A DNA stretch of 64,000 nt from assembly GCA_950097015.1 (NCBI GenBank), contig CATNEN010000007.1, positions 9,549,001 through 9,613,000 of the forward strand. The letters run 5' to 3'. Of this stretch, positions 31,774-41,784 are shown piece by piece. The DNA comes from Macrostomum hystrix (taxonomy: Eukaryota > Platyhelminthes > Macrostomidae). Each line of letters opens with the position of its first letter. The first letter of the stretch is position 1. Position numbers and translations under genes: made by a program. The notes under the pieces were generated by a model, which was given only the letters and a program-made list of their open reading frames with translations, did not search any database and was not told the DNA's origin.

Positions 31774-32965
31774 TTGAGTCCAGCAGCAGCAGCTGATGGC
31801 TGAAGTGGTCATGGAGTGGTGAAAAGCGTTTGATTATTATGACTAAATTTGGTCACCAGTACTAGCACGTTTCCATGAGGCTTCATTTCTATGTGGGCTG
31901 AGCTTGGTGTGGTGAGCATTTTATTATGAGATGCTGTATCTTCTGCTGCATGATACAGGCCACTTACCAGTACTAGTTTGTACGAGTACCAATGACTAGT
32001 TTCGCAGACAGGATGTATAGTACAAATCCTAAATACAAATCCTAAATATCTTTTCAAACGGACATGCTCATACGTAGCCATGCAGACACTCTTCTTCGTA
32101 GTTAATTTAATTAATTCTTCTAACGAAGACGCAATGATTTTCTTCTTTCTTTGACACACTTCAACAATCAGTCAATATAGCCTTTCTATGCAGAATGCCA
32201 TTCTCTGCATATAGTCAAGAGACCGACAAGTTTTGAAAATTGAAGAAACTTGTTTGTTCCGATTAATTGGAACCAAACACCGGCTTCATCAATCACGTTG
32301 TTTATTAAGTTGTCAATCAAGCTTTTCGGCGAAATTGGGTGAGGCTGAGTAGAAGCAACTGCTTGTGGGACGTGCACAATTTCGACTAGTGTGCACTTTT
32401 AAGGAGAGCAGTTTATTAAAACCAGCTGATGACGCACGTCCTTAAACAGGGACAGTGTAGCGATGCAGGAGTGTATCGATTTCTGAACTGTAATTAGGCG
32501 AATGCTGCTTCCACATGCATGTTTTTTGGAATACGATGCAGGTTTGTTTGTTATAGTTGTTCGTATATCCGCAATCGTAATAAGATGAGTAAATACAGTG
32601 CTAAAAAATGACGGAGATCTGAATGCTAAACAGGACGTAAAAAGATGCGTATAATAGGCTGAATGAATGGGCTAATGCAAGAATAACAGTAAACAGACAC
32701 ATGGCTTCATTAGCAGCAATGTCATGTAATACATGTGCGAGCGTCAGTTTTAAAATGAACGACCGGAGCGATTGATGCTGTACTGAATACAAAAACAACT
32801 GCTGAAGATTTTTACTATGACGTCAGCCACAGGAATACTCAGGAGTACTTGGGTCTTTTATATTCTATGATAGCTTGGCCGCATGCGATTATCGGCTAAT
32901 TAGATGAGGACATTGCATTATGACTGGTGCGGCAGGAGCGCTGCAATGCTCGGTGCTGACACTGG
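31774..32965. other. Spacer between the RIIa-like gene and the GPCR
   Basis: No supported gene. Short ORFs on both strands lack family resemblance or splice support. Confidence 0.5.
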
Positions 32966-35476
32966 TCAATAGTTGGGTGCTCTTCTGCAGCCCAGCAGAC
33001 GACCCTCTGGAAGGCTACGCGATCTCTGCCTGCCACCGCCATCGATATTGCAGACGTCGGGCAAAGCTTTCCCGGCAGCAGGTGGGTGAGGATGAACGTG
33101 GCAGCGACAGCCGCAACCTCCCGCTGCGATGGCCACAGCCACCGCCGGATTAGCGTCTCTGAGAATGGCATCAGCCCGCTCAGAGGTCGAGTTGTTGAGC
33201 TTGCTCGGGTGCAACTCTCTGGCCGCTCCGTGCTTGGCCACTGCCGCTCCTGCCGCGGCTATGCAGGCGTGACAGCGGGCGCGGCCACTGCGTCTGCGCC
33301 TGAGAGTGCATCCGGCTGCAGCCGCAGCCAGGCGCCTAGCCAGGCTCCAGCCTCTTTGCAGGATGCCGCGCCGCAGCAGGATGTACAGCCAGGGATCAAG
33401 CACCTGGTTGATGCTGGCTGCGTACACCGCCTTCAGGTCTTCGACACAGTCTGGCGTTCCTCCCAATGCGTTCCACAGAACTCGCACCTGAGATTTGGTT
33501 CGAAGGTGCAAATCAATTTAGCACAAAGGGAAAGCGAAACAGCAATGTTTGTAGACTTATATCACCAAAATCTGCAGCTCTATACTAGACAATAGCTCGC
33601 ATTTTTCAGCAAGCTATTTTACTGCTATTTCCTCACAATAGTGTTAGGCGAGGCAGTTAGATTGTTCCCCTTGTGTGAGAATTCAGTTAAAAAATTCAAA
33701 TTGAAAGCTAAAATAGGAATTTTTAATGACAGGAAAGGCGTCAAAAAATTGAAAGCCTTTGAAAATGCTGTTTAAAATACAAAGGCTGTCAATTTAAGCT
33801 GTTGTGATTGCCTTTTCTCGAGGAAGGATTGAGTCCTATTCTATGATTTAGAACCATAATATAGAAGCGATGCGAGGCAGAACCTGCATTAACCTGCACA
33901 GGGGGGCAGGATGTGGAACATGGCAGCAGCAGTTAAACAGACGGCATCCCATGCAGTCTCCATTTTGCCTTAACAATCATTTCATTTTCCTCCAGGACCG
34001 GAAAGCCGGCGGTCATTCGGCGAGGTCATGTAGGGTTATAATGTGTCCATTAGTTAGCGTGTGCGTCAGCTGTCTGTCGGAGATGGCTGTCGGTCTGGAA
34101 AAGAAATATCACCTTTCTTTTCTATCAGCGCTCCGTCCTCCCTCTGGCTCATTGCCGCTCTGATTGAAGGCAGTTAAGCGCTGCGTCCTGCCCGCCATTT
34201 CTACTCATCACGGATCATTTGAGCACAGCTAGGGCGGATCAGCCGAGGATGGCTAGAGAGCGCTGGCAGAGATAAGACAGATTGGCGCTTATGTGGGAAA
34301 GAAGCTAGGATTGATCTGCCAGCCCCTCAGTAGTGCGAGGGATATCGGATGTCTTCGACAGGGTTCGATGAATTTAATCTCGCCTGCCCGTCACACTGAA
34401 GCTTGCGAGTGCTAATCGATTTTAATGGCCACGATTCCCGACAGTGATACGGCAGAGAACATGCTTTGAGCGCGGACTGAATGCATGGCATGATGCAATG
34501 AAACATGCTGCAAAGATTAAGGACTAAAAAAGTTTTTTTCTCTATAAACGCTTACCATCAACGGGCTCCAGCACAGCGCGAATGTAATTGTGATGGCCAC
34601 TAAAAGCAGAACCAGCTGCAGCTCCATGTGACGCATGAGGCGGTGGCCCCCACCGCCACTGGCGTTGCTGCCTCGATGCTGCCTCAGAGGCTGGTCGGCC
34701 CGGTACACAGCGGAAGGACTAGTGCTGTAGCCAGAGCGAGACTCGCGGAGCACCGTTTTGCGTAATCTTCGGACGGCCAGCAGTGAGTGAATGACGACGA
34801 TGTTGCACACGGCAATGAGGCCAATCAGGATCAGATTCCACGAGCCAAACCAGGCGGCGTACACACGGTGAGACGTCTCGGTGGAATATGAGCGTACGAA
34901 GCACCAGGTACCGGGGAACTGCAGGCTGTAGGCGCCGGCGCCAACCAGCGGCAGGCCGGCCAGAAGAAACGCGAGGCCGAACACGATGAGAAGGCAGAGC
35001 CGCGCCTTCCTGTGTTGCTGCTCATGCGAGTAGTTTTGCCACATCATCAGGCACAATACTCGCTCGACGGACATACAGAGGACGAGAAGAGGTGTGCTGA
35101 GGGCCATCGCAGTCATGACAAACGCGTGAGCTTGACAGGTGGCGTGGCCGCCCAGCCAGGTGAGGCGAAGTCGTTGAGCGCTGGCGTTGAATGCAGCCGT
35201 CCCGTAGACAATCAGCGGTGCAGAGGAGGTCAGCACCTGGCCGACCATGTCGTTGAGAATTAGTGCGGTCAGTAGCGTGTAGAACAGGGTTCGACTCTTA
35301 CTCGGAGTCCGCCGCAGCAGCACCAACAATGCCAGAAGGTTTCCAGCTACGCCCACTGCAAAGAGGCTCAGCGTCTTGGCTACGTTCACGCCGCTTCGGC
35401 TCGGAATTTCGCAGCTCCAGTCTGTCTGAGGCTGCTGACAGCCCAGCAACCGAGAGCAACAGCTGGCATTGGCCAT
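32966..35476 (-). CDS. Prostanoid (prostaglandin) receptor-like class A GPCR, two coding exons
   Basis: Exons 35476-34556 and 33487-32966 (minus) join in phase 0 (GATG|GTAAGC, TCTCAG|GTGCGA) for 480 residues. The chosen start MANASCCSRLLG gives a short extracellular N-terminus with an N-glycosylation site. The upstream frame is open for another 110 codons, including an ATG at 35806. Seven membrane helices are visible: TM1 LSLFAVGVAGNLLALLVLL, TM3 ending MSVERVLCL (in place of DRY), TM4 LLIVFGLAFLLAGLPLV, TM5 LILIGLIAVCNIVVIHSLL, TM6 FALCWSPLM, TM7 NQVLDPWLYILLRR. The second extracellular loop FPGTWCF and the DPWLY motif are hallmarks of prostanoid receptors. The exon break at the end of TM6 is also typical of that family. 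The C-tail is long and Cys/Ala/Arg-rich. The ligand is probably an eicosanoid, but ligand and G protein are inferred only by family. Confidence 0.85.
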
Positions 35477-38400
35477 CAGACCTGATTGTGTAAAGATCAG
35501 TAAAGCTTTTCTGATTGCAGTGGGACTATTGCAGGGTTCTACTGCTCTACCAGCAGGCTCGTCGGTTAAGTCTATCGACCGGCAGTTTTGGATTGGTTGA
35601 GACGCGGCCAGCAAATCAGCAGCGGCTACCAGTGTGCTGTCCTGAATTTCTATCCGCCCTTGCTGATGGGATTCTCTGAGTGAGCTGATCAAATTTCTGA
35701 ATCCTGCAGAGAAGCCGAGCCAGTGGCAGTGGAAGCAGCTGACAGACCACTGGGGAATTCGGGTCCGAATTGATGATTTTGTGGGCCGCGAAGACAAGCC
35801 ATGCATTCTCTTTATGCTGGGCAAATCAAGTTAGTGAGCCTGAGCGGCAGGGCTGTATTGTGCTAATCACAGCCAGATGGCATTTAGACAGTCTGACCTA
35901 ACACAGAGATAGAGCAAAACCCTTGGTTAGATGTTAGGTCTGCTTGTTTTGTGTTTTGTGTTCAATCTAGAATTAAAGATATAACAGGGTTTGCCTCGCC
36001 TGTACATATTGAAACCATTTGTACTCTTTTATGTGTAGCTACCCAGTTCAAAAATTTACCTTCCAGTGTCCTGAGCAGTCAGCTTAGGTCGCCAGTTTGT
36101 AAAGTGCTTTCCTAGGCGATCAATTAAGTTGTTGTGGTTTCGCGTCACTACTCTAGGGCTGTTCAGCTCAACTGGCAACAACGGTGTGATCGCTAGTGTT
36201 CTCAAAAAAGAGTGAAAAGAAGACCAAGACTGGTTAACCAGAAACTCTATGAGTGCGTGAGCTGAGCTCAAGCCTGGCGGTCTCTTCCGCTACGTCTGTC
36301 ACGCGGCCGCTATGGTTCGGGGTTAATTAGAGGCCCTGGCTGAGAAAACCGAACAGCTTGAGCCTGTGTAAGTCCAATATTTTCACTTCTCTGTGCTCTT
36401 GTAGCCAGCGCTCGAATCATGCGTGCACTTTAGCAAAAAGAGTTGGAACGGATGGAGTCTGAAATATCGAGGTGTGCTAATAACGGGGCTGACGTAATTT
36501 CGGCCAGGTGTATTTGACCAGGCTTCCGTTGGCACTGTAATGCTGGCCGAAACTTGAATATCAATATGGGCTATAAACTCTGTTTGCCTTTGTCGCTCCT
36601 AGTTTGCTTGAATACACTTGTGCGCCGGTCCGGTCTCCCGCTTCCGCTGAATTATCCCCATACAAAGCCCTGAACAGCCGCGCGGCTGGCTTCTGTGTTT
36701 GCATTTCTCAGATCTCAGAGCACAGTGAGCCGCGAATTTTCATTTCCAGATGGTTCCTGATCGGCTATTTGGACTAGTCACGCAGCCTATTCTGATACGC
36801 TTCTGAAATTGGACAGCTACTGTTGTGCAACAGCTCTTATCGATCGGCCGCGAGATTCGCGAGCTGGATTTCCCACCCGAGCCGGTCTGGCAATAACTGA
36901 CGATGTGCTGGCGGCTCTTGCAAGTCACCCTGCTGTTGCACGACTCTAGCGCGTTTAATTTTGCTCAGCTTTGGCGAAGACCTTGACAGGATCACAGAAT
37001 TCAAACAGAGCGTGAGGGGCTTTCTCAGGGTTTGCAGTGCATTCGAAATTCCCTTTTCATTTTGGAACTAAAATCATTTATTAATTGTTGTGAATAGCCG
37101 CGACGATGCGCAGGGTTATAGCAGAGACGACTGTCTCCCGGCCTTCTCAGAACGATTCATTCTTGCGTGGCGGGCTCTGCCCGTGTTGTGAGCAGTCCGC
37201 TGTCCCGGATGTCAGATGAAAGCGCTGAGCAGTATAAAGAAGCGAAAATGTAACGGCAGAATTGAGTTCACAGAGCCGCCAGAGGGAAGAGCTCGTGCAA
37301 GGCCAACAGTGCTGTCCTAAAAGGGCCGCCAGATTCGCTAGCGATCAAAGCGGTAGCAGCAATTCTCTCTGAGCCATTCATCACAGCCGCTGTCGCATGA
37401 TTTCGAAGCCGCGAGTGAGCATTGGAAATGGGATAATTTGCAGTGCGCTGACTGCGTTGGCGCTTCTGCAACAAATTTGCATAGCCGAGTGCCACGGCTA
37501 GGGGTAGGCGACGTCGCAATTGCTGCAACCGACGCTTGAGAGATTAGCGAATTCGCAGCTAGAGGCTCTCTCTAAAGCGGCGCGCGTTTTTGTTAAGATA
37601 ACTTCTGTGGCTCTCGCCTTTGTTGTAGAAAGTTTCCGTGAATGCTTGCTTCGCCTGTCCTTGGGCTGCCTAGGCTTGGCTGGGCAAACGAACTTGTGCT
37701 TGTAACCAGAATATGAATTCAGCTCATAGTGATAGAAAATTTGGGCATTGGGAAAGCGCCCTATATGCCCAAATCACTTGAGTACTCATCTCAAGTGGTG
37801 GAATTTTTCTTATCCCCAGAGGCAGCGCAATTGCGCTTAAGTCCATGAGTACCTCCTAAAGCACAGTGAGAGTATTGGCAGAGAATTAGATGGTTATTTG
37901 CAAGACTCCCGGATGCTTCAATTGCCGGGAGTTGCGCGCTTTCTCATGACCAATATTTTCTAGGAAACTCCGAAAAGTGGGCCGATTTCCCAGGCCTTAT
38001 TTTGCTTCTACAGTACGCCTTATCCCTGCAAGCATAACAAATTGTCTTCATAACAAGAAGGGCCACTACACTGCCTCTCCTAGAAGTATACAGTTCAGGA
38101 TGGAGCGTGGAGAGTGGAATGTTTGGGCAGAGCTAAGGGGCAACCGGCAATCTTTGGGAAACCTGCTCAAATTGGGAACAGGAGCGGTTGCAAGGGGAGG
38201 AGGGAGAGGCTCGGAGGCCTACTGTAAGCTGCTATCCAGGAATGAGAGGTCAGGGCCACCCAGGCTTAAGAGGAAATTTATCTAGTCACGAGACTATTTT
38301 CAAAGAAATAAATGCAAAAAGACAGCTCTGCGTAGGATGAAGAAAGATTGAAGCTGTGCTCCGGCAATCCCATAAATTTGATCTATACTGCATGTGCTCT

Positions 38401-39883
38401 CGCTGATGGCTTTCGGGTTTTAAACAGCGGAAGGAGAGAGTGTACACAGGGACTTGTTTTCTGTTTATGCGCACTTGCACTTTTGGGTCCAGGCAACCAG
38501 CGATAGCTGCGTGATCACCGATAGCAGCGATCCTCCCGTCTAAATAAAGGAGAACATTCGCTCAGAGCCGTGAATGTCTGCTCTATTCTGATAAACAGCT
38601 CTCAATTTTAGGGATTTTAAGCTTGCAGTAATGGCCGCAGATTACTCAGCTTGCGCTCCGGCCCACGCGTTAATTAGGCATGATTAATCGACCGAGGCTC
38701 CGGCTAACCAGTCCCAATTGTCCCACAGCAGACTAAAGTGAGGCCAATTACTCTATCAGCGCACCGCAGCCTAGCAACGCTAAATGCCTCTCAATGGCTA
38801 TGGTCCATAGCAACCCTGCAAAGAGGGCAATCCATTTGAATAAGTGTCTGGGAGGTCAGGCTAAGCCGCAGTAATTTACCTCACAGGGATGGGTCAAGCA
38901 GCTGAGGGCAAAGCTTAGCAAATACAATCACATGCAAAGTCAGGTTTCCTTCACTCAAATGCGAGTGAAAGCAAATAAGGGCATAAATGACAGAATTTTC
39001 ATAGCTTAGCTAAATACTAACTGCTTAAAGCCTCTTAGCAAGAACCGGAAAATCCATTCGTGCATTCATCCGGGCTTAGAATTGGAACGATTGGCATTCA
39101 GGGCAGTTCCATTGACCGCTGGCACGCAGCCCACGCCATCTGTGTTGAATTGCGCATCCGGCTAGTTCCGTAGCGGCCATTGTCAGAGTGGCCTTGGTTT
39201 GCACTCTTAAGCGAACTCTTGCTTGTTACTGCTTATAAACGAAGAAGAGGCTAGCCGAAAGCAAGTCCAGTCCTTTTGTAAACACGCCGTTGTTATTTAC
39301 GTAATGCTTATTGAATGACACTCAACAAGAGAGCTTGCTGAACTACACCTGGACTGCAGACCTTCCACATCTGGGCAATCTGTGAACACCTTAACACCAG
39401 CTGGAACTGCTCCGTCACTTCGACAAATTTTCGACAAACAGTAGAAAAGCGTTTGGCGCCGCGGTTCGCGGAAAAAATCAATGACAAAAACGCCGGCTTT
39501 TTCTGCAGATTTTTGTAAGAAATGAGAGACAAAAATGTTTATAACTATGGAAACCGGCTTGATAAGGCGGTGGCACAGTCCGGTGTATTTAGCTACTGAA
39601 ATGTAAGGCTAAGGAGTAATCCCGCCCTATCCCAGATTAAAAGGCTCGGCGCAAATGCCGGTACACGGCAGCAGATGAGGGCCGGGCTTAGCCGATTTGA
39701 CATAATTTACGACCTAGATGAAAAAAAAGAAAAATAAGCAGAAAATTACTCGGGCGGGACAGACAATGGCGCAACCAATTCCCACAAAAGCCCAACAGCC
39801 TTATAGCAGTCCAATGTTGATAAAAATGTCTGAGTGAGCTCTCGGAGCATTTGCCTTTGTAAGCCATCCAATAGAATTTCAGA
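35477..39883. other. 4.4-kb stretch without a supported gene
   Basis: The GPCR 5' UTR and promoter should lie at the left end. The small ORFs at 36056-36271, 37268-37528 and 37977-38285 have no recognisable domains, no splice partners and ordinary composition. No tandem repeat or transposon was recognised, which makes this the quietest part of the window. Confidence 0.5.
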
Positions 39884-40471
39884 CTACAGCAACTTCAGGT
39901 GGCCAGTGACCTGGTCGATGACAGGCGAAGGTCCCGGTCCGATGCCAAGAACGGTGGCGGAGCCGGCGGCGATCTGGGTGCGCCCGGCGTCGTGAATGAC
40001 CACCGCCACGAGGCCCAGCGAGTGCGCGATGGCCTGCAGCTCGTACAGCCGGTTCTCATCGCCATCGGCGCGCAGGGCCACTTTCTGCTGGCCGGAGCGG
40101 AGCCACTTGGCTAGGGAGGCCGGGTCTGCCCGCTGCGCCTTCCTGTAACAGCCGACAGCGGCGTGGGCACACTGGGCGGCCGACTTGCCGCGCGACATGC
40201 CCAGATCCGTGCGCGTCACCAGCGTCATCTTCCACTCCGTGTAGCCGCTGAAGTCGCCGCCGCCTCCGCCTGCATTGTCGTCCTCATCGCCGCTGTCCGT
40301 GTCCCAAGAATCCGAGGCGGCCGGTGCCGATCCTGCGGCCGTCGGAGGCGCGATATCGCCTCCGCCGCCGGCGCCTTCGCCGCCACTGGCGTCACCGAAA
40401 CGTGACCGGGCGAACCAACCCGCCAGCACGCCGGCCAGCAAGGCGGACAAAGAGGCCAGCCAGGGGGTCAT
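39884..40471 (-). CDS. PTRH2: Peptidyl-tRNA hydrolase 2 (PTRH2/Bit1 family)
   Basis: This 195-residue protein is coded by one exon from ATG 40469-40471. An upstream acceptor TTTTGCAG at 40502-40509 shows that a 5' UTR exon precedes it. Residues 1-25 (MTPWLASLSALLAGVLAGWF) are a membrane anchor, as in mitochondrial outer-membrane PTRH2. A Gly- and acid-rich linker of about 55 residues follows, longer than the human one. The Pth2 domain then shows KMTLVTRTDLGMSRGKSAAQ, CAHAAVGCYRKAQ, the Gly-Gln-Lys-Val strand, IHDAGRTQIAAGS and VLGIGPGPSPVIDQVTGHLK. The catalytic-region residues (the Lys of RGK, His of CAHAA, Asp of HDAGRT and the TGHLKL tail) are all present. It hydrolyses peptidyl-tRNA and in animals also takes part in anoikis signalling. 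Confidence 0.95.
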   Translation of the reverse strand: MTPWLASLSALLAGVLAGWFARSRFGDASGGEGAGGGGDIAPPTAAGSAPAASDSWDTDSGDEDDNAGGGGGDFSGYTEWKMTLVTRTDLGMSRGKSAAQCAHAAVGCYRKAQRADPASLAKWLRSGQQKVALRADGDENRLYELQAIAHSLGLVAVVIHDAGRTQIAAGSATVLGIGPGPSPVIDQVTGHLKLL

Positions 40472-40559
40472 GGTGCCAGCGGCTGGGGCGGCGCGCTGCA
40501 AAAGACAATGGCCAACTTGATGAAGGCAACAGGAAATTTAAGAATTGCCTGATCCGGAC

Positions 40560-40770
40560 GGGTGAACTAAGGACCTTCAAGGGTGAACTAAGGACCTGCA
40601 AGGGTGAACTAAGGACCTGCAAGGGTGAACTAAGGACCTGCAAGGGTGAACTAAGGACCTGCAAAGGTGAACTAAGGACCTGGAAGGGTGAACTAAGGAC
40701 CTTGAAGGGTGAACTAAGGACCTGCAAGGGTGAACTAAGGACCTGGAAGGGTGAACTAAGAACCAGAAAG
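40560..40770. repeat. 21-bp minisatellite in the PTRH2 5' intron
   Basis: About ten copies of GTGAACTAAGGACCTGCAAGG start about 50 bp upstream (gene sense) of the PTRH2 acceptor. On the gene strand each unit reads through CCTTGCAG|GTCC, a pyrimidine-AG that mimics the true TTTTGCAG acceptor. Confidence 0.93.
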
Positions 40771-41784
40771 CGGGTTAGCCTTGACTAAGAATCCAGTAGT
40801 CAACTCAAGCTGATTAATTGTAAAGCAACCAACAAACATTAAACAAAGCGTTCAGATGACTTCCGCTGAGCCAGTAACAGGGCCGATGTATTTACAGTCA
40901 AAATTAGCGGCTAAAGCTCTGGGACATTAAAACGCGGGGGTTGGATGGTGCTGAGTTCGAATCGAGGCAAAGAAGTCGAGACCAATTTGTCTTCGGATTG
41001 GCAGGGAGCGGGGAGCGACACGTAAGGGGAAACGATGCAAAAATGAGACGGCGGAAGTAAAAAAAGTGCACGTTTCTGGGGCGAACTCAGGCGTAAGGAA
41101 ATCGAAGAGAGAATGGAAATCAGCAAGCCGTTACTTTCCTACAGCTTCCGATGCGCATTGCACTACTGCTGCTGCTTGGCCAGACAGTAGCATCTCTAGC
41201 GCAATCCGAATTAAAAAATAGAACACTAGTATTAGAAATTTGTTAATACATAGGAGTTCGAGACCAGAGGTGCTGGGACACGCATGACACGCAGGGTAAG
41301 AAGGGTTAGGTGCAGACCGCACGCGGGTCAGAACTATAAATAAACTTAAAACAGGCGAGCCAGCCGTAAGGCAACTTCGTACAAATAATAAATGAACAAC
41401 ACGCGGGAGATGCATTGCAAATTACTAATAAGCCACACCAGTATAGGCTTAAATAAATAGCTGCACGCGACTCGCAATGCACAATACGGGGGCGGGCCGG
41501 GCCTGGAGGCCGAGGAAGTCCGGGCGGGCTGCTTAAGTGGCGCAGAATAATGCGGCAGTTTACATTCCACAATTTTATGAGATTCCAACAGCTAATTTCT
41601 AATGATTGACAACCGCCCAAAAGCTCCCATGATTTCTTTAGGCCCCAGTTGGTGCAGAACCTAAAAATTGAACAATTTTGCTTATACACTACTGCAGGAG
41701 ATTATACACTACTGCGTGGGCACGCCTAAAACCTAGCCTCAGCCTCCCTATGCCGCATCTCCCCGCCAGGCCGCGGGAGGCGCC
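40771..41784. other. Spacer between PTRH2 and ANP32
   Basis: No gene is supported. It presumably holds the PTRH2 5' exon and promoter and the ANP32 3' UTR. Confidence 0.5.

Noticed and set aside
35477-35824. N-terminal extension of the GPCR from 35806 as the default protein
   Set aside because: It lacks a signal peptide and family resemblance. The start at 35476 gives a normal short N-terminus, so the extension is kept only as a possibility.
37977-38285. 102-residue plus-strand ORF
   Set aside because: No domain, no splice partner and unremarkable composition. Probably chance.
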